Shown: one piece after another, positions 1 to 8,782 of the stretch
Numbering within the stretch: position 1 is the stretch's first letter
Layout: every line of letters begins with the position of its first letter
From: an uncultured Lachnospiraceae bacterium
GTDB lineage: Bacteria > Bacillota > Clostridia > Lachnospirales > Lachnospiraceae
Direction of reading: 5' to 3'
Length of the DNA stretch: 64,000 nucleotides
Assembly: GCA_947173945.1 (NCBI GenBank)
Contig: CAMWGV010000003.1
Location: forward strand, 17,456 to 81,455
Translations under genes and position numbers: made by a program
Notes under the pieces: generated by a model
The model's database searches: none
What the model saw: the letters and a program-made list of their open reading frames with translations, nothing else
Told to the model about the DNA's origin: nothing

Positions 1-977
1 ATTATGATTTCAGTGAGATTGAGGCAGAGCTTGGAATAGACTGTTTTTCCACGATAACAAATTATAAATCACTGCATAAAAAGGAACAGATGTACAACAA
101 AAATGTAAGTGATAAGGTTCGTTATATAAGTGACAGTATCCGTGTTGCCAAAAACGTGGAACAGGTATTTGATATTATGACAGGCTTTTATGAGAAGTAC
201 GGTGTTGGAATGTTTGGTCTGAATAAGGCATTCCGAATCAGTCATGAGGAGGGCAGACCAATTTCATTTATTGCCATAAATAACACAGAGCAGGTTGCGT
301 TGGATGATCTGGTTGGATATGAGATTCAAAAAAAGAAGCTTGTAGACAATACAGAAGCATTTGTTGCAGGAAAAAGAGCAAACAATGCTTTATTGTTCGG
401 AGACAGCGGAACGGGAAAATCTACATGCATAAAGGCAATTATTAATCAGTATTATGAACAGGGACTTAGGATGATAGAGCTTTATAAGCATCAGTTTAAG
501 GACCTGTCAACTATCATATCACATATTAAAAACAGAAATTACAAGTTTATTATATATATGGATGACTTGTCTTTTGAGGAGTTTGAAATCGAATATAAAT
601 ATCTGAAGGCGGTCATAGAGGGCGGGCTTGAGACGAAGCCGGATAATGTTCTTATATATGCAACATCAAACCGAAGACATTTAATTAAAGAGACGTGGAA
701 CGACAGATCAGATTATAATACGGAACTTCACCAGTCGGATACGATGCAGGAGAAGCTTTCCTTAGTTAATAGGTTTGGTGTGACAATAAGCTTTTCAAAG
801 CCTTCCAAAAAGGAATTTAACAATATTGTGACGACACTTGCAAAGAGATATCCGGAGTTGTCTGTTTCTGAGGAGGAACTTCTGCTGGAGGCAAATAAAT
901 GGGAGATGTCACATGGAGGAGTTTCAGGGCGTACAGCCCAGCAGTTTATAAATTACCTGCTTGGTATATATACTTGA
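1..977 (+). CDS. DUF815-type AAA ATPase, 5' end cut off by the window
   Basis: The reading frame is open from the left edge of the window with no stop, so this is the C-terminal part (about 325 residues) of a longer protein. DUF815 proteins are usually about 400 or more residues. Visible features are a Walker A motif (GDSGTGKS), a Walker B-like strand ([10 protein letters not shown]) and the family's ATSNRRHLI segment. The family consists of AAA-type ATPases of poorly known role. It converges on the minus-strand gene 12 bases away. The family call is firm, the cellular job unknown. Confidence 0.85.
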   Translation, partial: YDFSEIEAELGIDCFSTITNYKSLHKKEQMYNKNVSDKVRYISDSIRVAKNVEQVFDIMTGFYEKYGVGMFGLNKAFRISHEEGRPISFIAINNTEQVALDDLVGYEIQKKKLVDNTEAFVAGKRANNALLFGDSGTGKSTCIKAIINQYYEQGLRMIELYKHQFKDLSTIISHIKNRNYKFIIYMDDLSFEEFEIEYKYLKAVIEGGLETKPDNVLIYATSNRRHLIKETWNDRSDYNTELHQSDTMQEKLSLVNRFGVTISFSKPSKKEFNNIVTTLAKRYPELSVSEEELLLEANKWEMSHGGVSGRTAQQFINYLLGIYT

Positions 978-988
978 TATTTCAGGGG

Positions 989-1591
989 CTATTTGATATT
1001 ATTTAACTTGGTTACTATAATCGGACCGGACAGGGATGTAATGCCTTTTGCGGTTTTTACGAGAGCAGAAAGCTTATCTGATTGTTTTCGTTCTGCATAA
1101 ATGTTTCCAAGAGACGTGAATGTAGAAGTTATATCAGATTCGATTGATACTGCATATTCAAGAAAAACAACTGCAAGATCAATTTGTTCGGAAGCTATAA
1201 GCTCGTTACCGATTTTGTCAAGCAGTCGGATTAAGGATGTAAAATTTGTGTCAAAGTATGTAAGGTCTTCAAGATTTGCAGCACCATACATCAGCTTCAA
1301 GTCGGTATTCGAATATTTGGACAGATTTATAATCTTTTCATTTGACAATGAAGTAAGACTATCAGCAGAGTCTGACATTCCAAGAGACCTTAATTTGTAT
1401 AGTGGAAGCTTGTCTAATGGTATTTGTAAATAGTCAAGGCTGGATATATCCTGACGTCTTGTGAAATTTGCAGAGTGTTCACGGGACCAGAACTTCTTTG
1501 CTTCCCTATCTTGACGACGATCTGATTTTGCTGCAGTTCTAAGGACTGTCAGTGAAAATGACATAACAAAAATGAAAAACAGTAAACCCAT
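989..1591 (-). CDS. Membrane-anchored protein with weak TPR-like C-terminus
   Basis: About 200 residues, function not recognised. The frame is open to 1666, but the ATG at 1591 is preferred: it has an AAAGGA ribosome site about 8 bases upstream and begins with a hydrophobic anchor (MGLLFFIFVMSFSLTVL). A basic stretch follows, then a soluble helical region. The last 80 residues (AVVFLEYAVSIE, LGNIYAERKQSDKL) have the look of one or two tetratricopeptide-like helical pairs. It is divergent from the small membrane protein that starts at 1620. Probably a cytoplasm-facing scaffold at the membrane; this is inference. Confidence 0.55.
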   Translation of the reverse strand: MGLLFFIFVMSFSLTVLRTAAKSDRRQDREAKKFWSREHSANFTRRQDISSLDYLQIPLDKLPLYKLRSLGMSDSADSLTSLSNEKIINLSKYSNTDLKLMYGAANLEDLTYFDTNFTSLIRLLDKIGNELIASEQIDLAVVFLEYAVSIESDITSTFTSLGNIYAERKQSDKLSALVKTAKGITSLSGPIIVTKLNNIK

Positions 1592-1619
1592 ATAAATAAA
1601 TCCTTTCGGAGGTAAAAGT

Positions 1620-1727
1620 ATGATTAATTTTAATAACAAGAAAAAACAGCGTTTAATTTCAGGCATTATTGCAGGGTTACTTGTGTTTGCAATGATTATA
1701 GGCCTTTTGGTCAGCAGTTTTCTCTAA
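1620..1727 (+). CDS. Small single-pass membrane protein (35 aa)
   Basis: Too short for routine gene calling. ATG at 1620 follows a strong GGAGG at 1609-1613. The protein has a basic, Asn-rich N-terminus (MINFNNKKKQRLIS) and then one hydrophobic helix of about 20 residues ending at the stop, the usual design of an N-in small membrane protein. It is divergent from the gene starting at 1591 with only 28 bases between start codons, so its promoter would lie inside the neighbour's coding sequence. No family recognised. Confidence 0.5.
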   Translation: MINFNNKKKQRLISGIIAGLLVFAMIIGLLVSSFL

Positions 1728-1774
1728 AAAGAATAACATAGTATATATAAATTTTCAAGAAGGATGAAAGCTGT

Positions 1775-2743
1775 ATGGAACAAGGCTCACTTGGCGAACT
1801 CTATCTTACACGTTCGGTCACAAAGCATATCAGAAAGAAAAATAAGGCGGTGGCATTCGGAGCGGCAGTTGGCAATGATTATGCGAGAGTAAGGCTCAAT
1901 GGGGATCTTATATGCACGGAGGCTGTTGCGGCAGATCCGTTCATTGGATGGACGAAAGCATTTAATAATCTTGCTGTTTCAGGAGCTGTTCCGGTTGGTG
2001 TGAGGATTGTTCTGCTTTTGCCGCCTGATGTTACGGAAAAAGAAATAAAAGACTGTATGAGCAGCTTGAATGCTCTTGCTGATCAGGCATGTGTGCAGAT
2101 ACTCGGAGGACATTCACAGGTGTCTTCGGCATATGCTGTACCAAGTGTTTGTGTACAAGTGTATGGCGGGGCAGGCACATTTTGCCCATGCAGGGAGAAA
2201 ATTCAAGAGGGCTTTGATATCATTATGACAGGACATACAGGTCTTATGGGTGCCAGCCTCATAGCACGAAAATGCAGAGATGAACTGTCACGTAGATTCG
2301 CTCAAAGCTATATAGATGGTATGCTTGCACAGGAGGCTGATTACAGCGTGTTTCCTGCGGCAAAAGCTTTGGCAGAGCGTGGGGCCTGTTATATGCATGA
2401 TGTTTCCTGCGGAGGAGTGTATGGTGCTCTTTGGCAACTTGGAGCAGGAATAAAAAGAGGAATCACAATTGATAATTTTAACATTCCGATTAAACAGGAG
2501 ACGGTTGAGCTTTGTGAATTTTATAATATAAATCCTTATATGCTGGATGGAACAGGTGCTCTGCTTGCTGTTGTGGAGAATGGACAGACAGCGGTAGAGG
2601 AGCTTGGCAGGGTTGGGATAATGTCATGCACAATCGGAAGTGTTACTTCCGAGAAAGAAAGAGTTGTAACAATTGGTGGGGATAAAAGATTTTTAGAACC
2701 GCCAAATGGTGATGAAATATATAAGGTGCTAAATATACTATAG
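1775..2743 (+). CDS. PurM/HypE-like (AIR synthase-related) protein
   Basis: This 322-residue protein has the PurM-like superfamily pattern of AIR synthase, thiamine-phosphate kinase and HypE: an N-terminal half with a conserved acidic, ATP-binding loop region (AADPFIGWTKAFNNLAVSGA, LGGHSQV) and a C-terminal half with TGHTGLMGASLIA and HDVSCGGVYGALWQL. The N-terminal half carries the small-domain motif for Mg-ATP. It is not PurM itself (not in a purine operon), and no hydrogenase hyp genes are adjacent, so HypE is not supported either. It lies just upstream of an Lrp regulator and an aminotransferase. Confidence 0.7.
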   Translation: MEQGSLGELYLTRSVTKHIRKKNKAVAFGAAVGNDYARVRLNGDLICTEAVAADPFIGWTKAFNNLAVSGAVPVGVRIVLLLPPDVTEKEIKDCMSSLNALADQACVQILGGHSQVSSAYAVPSVCVQVYGGAGTFCPCREKIQEGFDIIMTGHTGLMGASLIARKCRDELSRRFAQSYIDGMLAQEADYSVFPAAKALAERGACYMHDVSCGGVYGALWQLGAGIKRGITIDNFNIPIKQETVELCEFYNINPYMLDGTGALLAVVENGQTAVEELGRVGIMSCTIGSVTSEKERVVTIGGDKRFLEPPNGDEIYKVLNIL

Positions 2744-2805
2744 AGAATGACACGTCAGCATTACAGCAGGCATGTTAATATATATTTTAAGAAAGAAGGA
2801 AAGTC

Positions 2806-3288
2806 ATGAATATTGAGATTTTGAAGCTCTTGGAAACTGACAGTAAAATGACGGCATGTGACATAGCCAAAATGCTTGGGCTTGATGAGGCGGCAGTGGA
2901 AGCGGACATTAAGGCTATGGAGGAAGACAAAATCATTTGCGGATACCATACAATGATTGACTGGGATAAGGTTGCGGAGGAAAAGGTAACTGCACTTATT
3001 GAGGTTAAGGTGACACCGCAGAGAGGACAGGGCTTTGATAGAATAGCAGAGAGAATATATAATTTTGAAGAGGTTAACGCTGTGTATCTCATGGCAGGAG
3101 CCTTTGATATTACGGTAATACTTCAGGGAACAAGCCTTAAGGAGGTTTCTAGATTTGTATCTGAGAAGCTTTCAACGATGGATGCGATTATAAGTACCTC
3201 CACACATTTTGTTCTCAAGAAATATAAGGATCACGGTATAATTTTTGACGCAGTAAAGCAGGATGAAAGGTTGGTTATTGCACCATGA
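2806..3288 (+). CDS. Lrp/AsnC family transcriptional regulator
   Basis: 160 residues with an N-terminal helix-turn-helix (MTACDIAKMLGLDEAAVEAD) and a C-terminal RAM/AsnC effector domain (VNAVYLMAGAFDITVILQG). These regulators form octamers whose DNA binding is tuned by amino acids. A ribosome site (AAGGAAAG) precedes ATG 2806. Its stop overlaps the start of the aminotransferase (ATGA at 3285-3288), so the two are translationally coupled, and it probably regulates or senses the substrate of that enzyme. Confidence 0.9.
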   Translation: MNIEILKLLETDSKMTACDIAKMLGLDEAAVEADIKAMEEDKIICGYHTMIDWDKVAEEKVTALIEVKVTPQRGQGFDRIAERIYNFEEVNAVYLMAGAFDITVILQGTSLKEVSRFVSEKLSTMDAIISTSTHFVLKKYKDHGIIFDAVKQDERLVIAP

Positions 3289-4454
3289 GAAATCCATTAT
3301 CAAAAACAGTAACAAATATAAAGCCGTCAGGCATAAGAAAATTTTTCGATATAGTAAGTGAGATGCCCAATGCTATATCCTTAGGTGTTGGTGAGCCTGA
3401 CTTTGACACCCCGTGGCACATAAGGGATGAAGGCTTATATTCTCTTGAAAAAGGGAGAACATTTTACACATCAAACTCAGGACTTCTAGAACTTAGGGAA
3501 GAAATATGTAAATGGTATAAGAGAAAGTATGATGTGGATTATGATTTCAAACATGAGGCACTTATTACGGTAGGTGGAAGCGAGGGTATAGACATAGCAC
3601 TTCGTGCCATGCTTGACCCGGGCGATGAGGTAATCATTCCAGAGCCATGTTATGTATCGTATGTGCCATGTGTTGAGCTTGCAGGTGGTGTGCCTGTAAC
3701 GATTGCATTAAAGAATGAAAATGAATTTAGGCTCACACCGGAGGAGCTTCTTTCTGCTATAACAGATAAGACCAAGGTTCTTATCCTTGCATTCCCAAGT
3801 AATCCGACTGGAGCAATCATGACAAAAAAAGACCTTGAGCCTATCGCCGACATATGTAAGGAAAAGGATATTATTGTCATATCAGATGAGATATATTCAG
3901 AGCTTACATATGGTGGAGAGAAACATTGTACAATTGGTTCTCTGCCGGATATGAAAGAGAGAACTATCATAATAAATGGATTTTCTAAGGCATATGCCAT
4001 GACAGGGTGGAGATTGGGTTATGCACTTGCACCTCATGTAATTGCAGAGCAGATGACGAAAATTCACCAGTTTGCAATTATGTGTGCACCTACTACAAGC
4101 CAGTATGCCGCCATTGCAGCAATAAAGGATGGAGACAAGGATATTGAGAGAATGCGGGAATCCTATGATAAGAGGCGTCATTTTCTTCTTGCAACATTTA
4201 AGGAGATGGGTCTTCCGTGCTTTGAGCCTAAGGGAGCCTTTTACATGTTCCCATGCATAAAGGAGTTTGGGCTTACAAGTGACGAATTTGCCACAAAACT
4301 TCTTGAGGAGGAGGAGCTTGCGGTAGTTCCGGGAACTGCATTTGGTGACTGCGGAGAGGGCTTTCTTCGTATATCCTACGCATATTCCATTGATGAATTA
4401 AAGGAAGCCATGGGAAGAATCAATAATTTTATAACGAGGCTTAGGAATAAATAA
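3285..4454 (+). CDS. PLP-dependent aminotransferase, class I/II
   Basis: 389 residues, normal for fold-type I aminotransferases. The lysine forming the Schiff base is in FSKAYAMTGWRLGYA, the substrate carboxylate-binding arginine is in GFLRISYA, and the Asn/Asp/Tyr triad appears as FPSNPTGAI and SDEIYSELTY. It resembles PatA/AspC-like enzymes, which transfer amino groups between aromatic or acidic amino acids and 2-oxoglutarate. The sequence alone does not fix the substrate. Coupled to the upstream Lrp gene by a 4-base overlap. Confidence 0.9.
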   Translation: MRNPLSKTVTNIKPSGIRKFFDIVSEMPNAISLGVGEPDFDTPWHIRDEGLYSLEKGRTFYTSNSGLLELREEICKWYKRKYDVDYDFKHEALITVGGSEGIDIALRAMLDPGDEVIIPEPCYVSYVPCVELAGGVPVTIALKNENEFRLTPEELLSAITDKTKVLILAFPSNPTGAIMTKKDLEPIADICKEKDIIVISDEIYSELTYGGEKHCTIGSLPDMKERTIIINGFSKAYAMTGWRLGYALAPHVIAEQMTKIHQFAIMCAPTTSQYAAIAAIKDGDKDIERMRESYDKRRHFLLATFKEMGLPCFEPKGAFYMFPCIKEFGLTSDEFATKLLEEEELAVVPGTAFGDCGEGFLRISYAYSIDELKEAMGRINNFITRLRNK

Positions 4455-4946
4455 ATGCTTAATATAGTTTTATTAGAGCCTGAGATGCCCGCAAATACAG
4501 GTAATATTGGACGTACCTGTGTTGCAGCGGGTGCAAGGCTTCATCTGATTGAGCCTATGGGCTTTCTTATAAACGACAAAATGCTTAAGCGTGCCGGTTT
4601 GGACTATTGGCACAAGCTTGACGTGATTACTTATATTAATTACGAGGACTTCCTTGAAAAAAATCAAGGCGCGAAAATATATATGGCAACCACAAAATCC
4701 AAGCAGAAATATACGGATGTTTCCTATGAGGAGGACGCATATATAATGTTTGGCAAGGAAAGTGCAGGCATACCCGAGGAGCTTTTGCTTGGCAATAAGG
4801 AAAACTGTGTGCGTATTCCAATGATGCCGGAGGAGCGCTCCCTTAATCTTTCCAATTCCGTTGCCATTGTTTTGTATGAGGCGTTAAGGCAACAGGGATT
4901 TCCGTGCCTTGAGGGGCAAGGACAGCTTCACAGGTATGAGTGGTAA
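4455..4946 (+). CDS. trmL: tRNA (cytidine/uridine-34-2'-O)-methyltransferase TrmL
   Basis: 163 residues, the family's usual length. SPOUT methyltransferase motifs are clear: LLEPEMPANTGNIGRTCVAA at the N-terminus, MFGKESAGIPEELL for the trefoil-knot AdoMet loop, and RIPMMPEERSLNLSNSVAIV near the end. It methylates the wobble ribose of tRNA-Leu isoacceptors using AdoMet. The start codon follows the aminotransferase stop directly, so it is probably co-transcribed. Confidence 0.93.
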   Translation: MLNIVLLEPEMPANTGNIGRTCVAAGARLHLIEPMGFLINDKMLKRAGLDYWHKLDVITYINYEDFLEKNQGAKIYMATTKSKQKYTDVSYEEDAYIMFGKESAGIPEELLLGNKENCVRIPMMPEERSLNLSNSVAIVLYEALRQQGFPCLEGQGQLHRYEW

Positions 4947-4993
4947 ATGTAATTTAACGGCAAGTAATATAAAATTATTATGAACGTAATGTT

Positions 4994-5512
4994 ATGAGTA
5001 AGGATTATTATGAATTTGAAAAAGAAAATGGAGATGTGGGATTTCTCGCAGGAGTTGTTGATGTTCTGTCCGATAATCTTTCTATGATGTGCGATTCTGT
5101 ATATGCAATGGAGGCTGATATTTTCTTTGCAGAAAACAACGATTTTTCAGCGTTAAGCAGGGCAGTTCAAAACAGATTTCGTAGCTATAATAACAGCGAT
5201 TTTCGTGTTGATGATGAGCAGATTGATGCTATTAATTTTTCATCGGAAGATTATGAGAAAACCACAATTGATGCACTACATAAAATGTTTGCTAAATATT
5301 CTTCAAACGCTCAGCTTGACAAAAATATTGATGAGTTTTTTCAATCGTTGAATTGGTATTTGGGAAAACCGGCTTGCTGTTATGTTCCAAAGAACCGAAA
5401 CGATAACAATGCTGTTCTTTTTGGCAATGTATATCTCTATGAAGCTTTTGATTACCTGTTTATCGCTTATGATAGCTTTTTTGTTCTGTTTGTGTTCGGA
5501 ACAGTAGAATAA
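4994..5512 (+). CDS. Hypothetical protein, 172 aa
   Basis: Not recognised. Acidic, mostly helical, with a hydrophobic, aromatic C-terminus (YEAFDYLFIAYDSFFVLFVFG) that could be a buried strand or a membrane-associated tail. The start at 4994 has no strong Shine-Dalgarno sequence, so the start is less certain than for the neighbours. It sits between trmL and a radical SAM gene in the same direction. Confidence 0.55.
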   Translation: MSKDYYEFEKENGDVGFLAGVVDVLSDNLSMMCDSVYAMEADIFFAENNDFSALSRAVQNRFRSYNNSDFRVDDEQIDAINFSSEDYEKTTIDALHKMFAKYSSNAQLDKNIDEFFQSLNWYLGKPACCYVPKNRNDNNAVLFGNVYLYEAFDYLFIAYDSFFVLFVFGTVE

Positions 5513-5558
5513 ATTTATCTCACACAAATCGTTATAGAACCGTAAAAAGGAAAAAATA

Positions 5559-6527
5559 ATGACAGATATTGACTGGCTTGGAAAGCCGTATTATTCTTTA
5601 GATGCATATTTTAAGCACACCTATGGTGAAAAGTGCTATAAGCTTGCAGTTGATGCAGGCTTTACATGTCCAAACAGGGACGGAAGCCTTGACACCCGTG
5701 GGTGTGTTTTTTGCAGTGCAGGAGGAAGTGGTGATTTTGCTGTCGGTCTGTCTGATGCACTTGCCTCAATTGATGAATTATCCGAAAAAAAACTGGTAAT
5801 ATATTTTCAGGCATTTACAAATACCTATGGTAACGTGGATGATATGAGAAGACTTTTTACATCAGCACTTACTCATGAGCATATTATTGGAATATCAATA
5901 GCAACAAGACCGGATTGTCTTGGATCGGATGTGCTTTTGCTTCTGGAGGAGTTAAAGCTGCAGTTTGCAGAAAAATTTATCTGGCTTGAGCTTGGATTAC
6001 AGACAATTCATCAGGAAACAGCCCAATATATAAGGCGGCATTATGATTTATATGTTTATAATGATGCAGTAAAAAATCTTAAAGCATTGAAAATTCCCTT
6101 TATCACCCACATAATACTTGGGCTTCCGGGAGAAACGAAAGATATGATGCTCGAGACGGTGAGATATGTAAGTGATATTTCCAAAACGGAAGAAAATGAG
6201 CCCAATGGCATTAAACTGCAGCTGCTTCATGTTTTAAACGGAACCGATATGGCGGATGATTATATTGCAGGAAGCTTTAAGGTGCTTCTTCAGGATGAAT
6301 ATATAGAATTGGCAATAAAGTGTCTGCGGAATATAGACCAAAGCATTGTAATTCACAGAATTACGGGGGATGGCCCCAAGAAAATACTGATTGCACCTAA
6401 GTGGTCAGCAAATAAAAGAGCAGTGTTAAATTCCTTCCACAAGAGGATGAAAGAGCTTGGTGCAAGGCAGGGAGACGAATTACATCAGCATGCCCAGAAT
6501 AATACTTGCGATGATTCCGGCAAGTGA
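5559..6527 (+). CDS. TIGR01212/YhcC-type radical SAM protein
   Basis: 322 residues, matching the YhcC/YtqA family of radical SAM proteins. The cluster-binding cysteines are in the family's CX11CX2C spacing (Cys37, Cys49, Cys52: CPNRDGSLDTRGCVFC). Later motifs are ATRPDCL, WLELGLQT and THIILGLPGETKDMM. The reaction is not established to my knowledge. The last 48 bases overlap, tail to tail, the minus-strand spmB gene. Confidence 0.88.
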   Translation: MTDIDWLGKPYYSLDAYFKHTYGEKCYKLAVDAGFTCPNRDGSLDTRGCVFCSAGGSGDFAVGLSDALASIDELSEKKLVIYFQAFTNTYGNVDDMRRLFTSALTHEHIIGISIATRPDCLGSDVLLLLEELKLQFAEKFIWLELGLQTIHQETAQYIRRHYDLYVYNDAVKNLKALKIPFITHIILGLPGETKDMMLETVRYVSDISKTEENEPNGIKLQLLHVLNGTDMADDYIAGSFKVLLQDEYIELAIKCLRNIDQSIVIHRITGDGPKKILIAPKWSANKRAVLNSFHKRMKELGARQGDELHQHAQNNTCDDSGK

Positions 6528-7004
6528 AGCGAGAAGAGCGCTTGCCAGTGTCCAACGGGTTTTTGTAACTCCGACTGCCAGAAAATAAACGGACATTGTA
6601 TAAAAAATTGTTTCTGTGCTGCTCATAAGTACAGAAACCGTATTTCCAATGACCGAATCCGGTCCGTATGTCTTAAAAATATCTAAAACCATTCCTGTTG
6701 CTGCGGAGGAGGAAAACAGCCGCACTATGGATATAGGAAATACTTCGGGATGTATTCTGAATATATTAGCAAGAGGGGTAAATATGCTGCACAAGGCTGA
6801 GAGGCCACCGGAGCTCCTGAAAATGCCCACGGCCACCAGAAGTCCTACAAGTGTTGGGGCAATATCAATAACGAGTTTAAACCCCTCGCGTACACCATCC
6901 AAAAATACCTCATAAACTTGAACTTTATGTGATATTCCGTAAAAAACTATATAACCGATTATGAGAGGAATGGCATATTTTGATACATATAGCAGGAACT
7001 GCAT
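6480..7004 (-). CDS. spmB: Spore maturation protein B-like (SpmB)
   Basis: 174 residues, hydrophobic throughout, with the nucleoside-recognition (Gate) fold. Family-typical stretches include DIAPTLVGLLVAVGIFRSSGG and SSAATGMVLDIFKTYGPDS. SpmB with SpmA is needed for core dehydration in Bacillus spores; both are membrane proteins. A longer start at 7016 is possible, but the GGAGG site lies between it and ATG 7004, with 5-base spacing, so 7004 is the real start. SpmA, the usual upstream partner, is not next to it: the next gene upstream is divergent. The 3' end overlaps the radical SAM gene by 48 bases. Confidence 0.85.
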   Translation of the reverse strand: MQFLLYVSKYAIPLIIGYIVFYGISHKVQVYEVFLDGVREGFKLVIDIAPTLVGLLVAVGIFRSSGGLSALCSIFTPLANIFRIHPEVFPISIVRLFSSSAATGMVLDIFKTYGPDSVIGNTVSVLMSSTETIFYTMSVYFLAVGVTKTRWTLASALLASLAGIIASIILGMLM

Positions 7005-7101
7005 TACAACCTCCATATTATTCTTGAAAAAAAGAATAAAATATTATATCATTACACTATATGTTCTAGTGGGAAAAAAATATACGTAAAGGGGATATGA
7101 T

Positions 7102-8022
7102 ATGAGATTAGTTACACGTTCAGATTTCGATGGATTGGCATGTGGAGCTTTGCTTAAGGAAGCGGGAATAATTGATCATTGGACTTTTGCACATCCGAAG
7201 GATTTACAGGATGGTCTTGTCCCTATTGACGAGAATGACTGCCTTGCAAATGTACCGTATGTCGAGGGCTGTGGTCTTTGGTTTGACCATCATTCAAGTG
7301 AGTTTGAGAGAAACCAGCTTGAGGGCAAATATAAAGGTGAGAGCAGAATTACACCATCGTGCGCCAGGATTATATATGAATATTATGGCGGCAAGGAAAG
7401 ATTTCCACAATTTGATGACATGATGGAAGCTGTTGATAAAGTTGATTCCGGAAACCTTACCGTGGATGAAATACTGAATCCGCAGGGTTGGATTCTTGTA
7501 GGATTTCTTATGGACCCAAGAACAGGACTTGGAAGATGGAGAAATTTTACCATTCCAAACTACAAGCTTATGGAGGAGCTTATTGACGCATGTCGTACTA
7601 TGTCCACAGAAGAGATATTAAATCTTCCGGATGTAGTCGAAAGAATTGAGGTATACAGAGAACAGACTGAAAAGTTCAGAGAGATGGTATTGGCTCATAC
7701 AAGGGTTGAGAAGGATGTAATCATTTCGGATTTAAGAGGAGTAACACCAATTTATACGGGAAACAGGTTTTATATATACAGCCTCTATCCGGAACAAAAT
7801 ATTTCTATCTGGATTGTAAACGGTAAGGGTGGACATGGCTGCTCTGCTGCTGTTGGTTACAGCATAATTAACAAGACTTCAAATGTTGATGTTGGAAGTC
7901 TCATGCTTAAATATGGCGGTGGCGGACACAAAAAGGTTGGAACCTGCCAGTTTTCAGATGATGACATGGACGAGAAGCTTCCGAAGCTTATTGACGAGAT
8001 TGTCAACTACAAAGAAAAATAA
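7102..8022 (+). CDS. DHH/DHHA1 family phosphoesterase
   Basis: 306 residues. The N-terminal DHH domain shows the metal ligands SDFDGLACG (residues 7-15) and WFDHHSSEF, and the C-terminal DHHA1 domain ends in KYGGGGHKKVGTCQF, the glycine-rich substrate loop. These belong to the nanoRNase/GdpP/exopolyphosphatase superfamily, manganese enzymes that cut phosphodiester or phosphoanhydride bonds. The exact substrate (oligoribonucleotide, pAp or cyclic dinucleotide) cannot be assigned from sequence. A good ribosome site (AAAGGGG) precedes ATG 7102, and a strong terminator follows. Confidence 0.88.
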   Translation: MRLVTRSDFDGLACGALLKEAGIIDHWTFAHPKDLQDGLVPIDENDCLANVPYVEGCGLWFDHHSSEFERNQLEGKYKGESRITPSCARIIYEYYGGKERFPQFDDMMEAVDKVDSGNLTVDEILNPQGWILVGFLMDPRTGLGRWRNFTIPNYKLMEELIDACRTMSTEEILNLPDVVERIEVYREQTEKFREMVLAHTRVEKDVIISDLRGVTPIYTGNRFYIYSLYPEQNISIWIVNGKGGHGCSAAVGYSIINKTSNVDVGSLMLKYGGGGHKKVGTCQFSDDDMDEKLPKLIDEIVNYKEK

Positions 8023-8068
8023 TATGGCTTACATAATGTAAAACAACGCGAAAAGCAAAAGCGTGTTT

Positions 8069-8137
8069 GGAGACCGTTGTACGGAGAAAAATTCTACTAC
8101 AATACATTTTTTCTTCGTGCGGCGGTCTCCCTTTTTT
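8069..8137 (+). terminator. Long hairpin terminator after the DHH gene
   Basis: GGAGACCG at 8069-8076 pairs with CGGTCTCC at 8123-8130, and an inner stem (ACGGAGAAAA with TTTTTCTTCGT) extends it. A T-run follows at 8132-8137. It separates the DHH gene from the pilus locus. The loop is longer than in a minimal terminator. Confidence 0.8.
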
Positions 8138-8168
8138 ACAAATTGTATATTTTTAGAATACAATTTGT
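8138..8168. promoter_or_regulatory. 11-bp perfect inverted repeat upstream of the Tad promoter
   Basis: ACAAATTGTAT (8138-8148) and ATACAATTTGT (8158-8168) are perfect inverted copies separated by 9 bases. The right arm ends 3 bases before the -35 box of the predicted pilus promoter, a typical place for a regulator to bind. The left arm touches the T-run of the preceding terminator, so a role in termination is the alternative. Confidence 0.5.
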
Positions 8169-8171
8169 CGC

Positions 8172-8201
8172 TTTACATATTTAAAAACTCTGTGTTATAG
8201 T
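8172..8201 (+). promoter_or_regulatory. Predicted housekeeping promoter of the Tad pilus operon
   Basis: TTTACA (8172-8177) and TATAGT (8196-8201) with an 18-base spacer. About 110 bases of leader follow before the first gene, including a small hairpin, AGATAG (8217-8222) with CTATCT (8230-8235). No other promoter this good is visible in the gap. Confidence 0.65.
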
Positions 8202-8314
8202 ATCATTGTGTTCGAGAGATAGTGTTCGGCTATCTTGGGATCACATTCTAATTTTCAATTGAATATTCATATTTATTACCTATTTTAATTTTAGAACAGC
8301 TACGAAAGTGAGGA

Positions 8315-8749
8315 GTGATAAAAATAGTATTTGCATTTCTGGCAGTTTTGTCAGGGCTGGCTGTTATATATGACATAAAAACCTTTTGCATACCAAACAG
8401 GCTGACAGGCTGCGGCTGCATTTGCGGACTTACATACAGTCTTATTGCGAAAGGGGCAGACGGTATAATTAACAGCATTGCAGGAATTGTGCTTCCTATA
8501 GTTATATTTATGGTTTTGTATGTGTTAAATGTCATAGGGGCAGGAGACATAAAGCTGTTTGCGGCAATCGGATCATTCATATGTTACAGGGTATTTATCA
8601 TAGTAGCGGTTTCGTTTGTCTTAGCAGCGGTATATGGAATAGTGTTGTGTCTGAGAAAAGGAGGGATTTTTATGAATAGGACAAAAATACATATGTCTGT
8701 TCCGATTTTCATTGCCACTATGGTATATGGCATCTGTTCATTGCTTTAA
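8315..8749 (+). CDS. tadV: Prepilin peptidase (TadV/CpaA-like, A24)
   Basis: 144 residues, polytopic membrane aspartic protease that cleaves and processes type IVb prepilins on the cytoplasmic side. The two catalytic aspartates sit in YDIKTFCIPN (near residue 20) and GAGDIKLFAAIG (near residue 76). It is the first gene of the Tad locus and would process the Flp-like pilin at 13050. The start is a GTG with an imperfect ribosome site (AGGAG abuts it), so the exact N-terminus is uncertain. Confidence 0.85.
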   Translation: MIKIVFAFLAVLSGLAVIYDIKTFCIPNRLTGCGCICGLTYSLIAKGADGIINSIAGIVLPIVIFMVLYVLNVIGAGDIKLFAAIGSFICYRVFIIVAVSFVLAAVYGIVLCLRKGGIFMNRTKIHMSVPIFIATMVYGICSLL

Positions 8750-8782
8750 AAGGGTTATTTGCCAAAGCTTTGGGAGGTGTAT

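Noticed and set aside
1101..1433. 110-codon plus-strand frame inside the minus-strand gene at 989-1591
   Set aside because: No ribosome site; the minus-strand frame has a start site, a membrane anchor and a better protein pattern.
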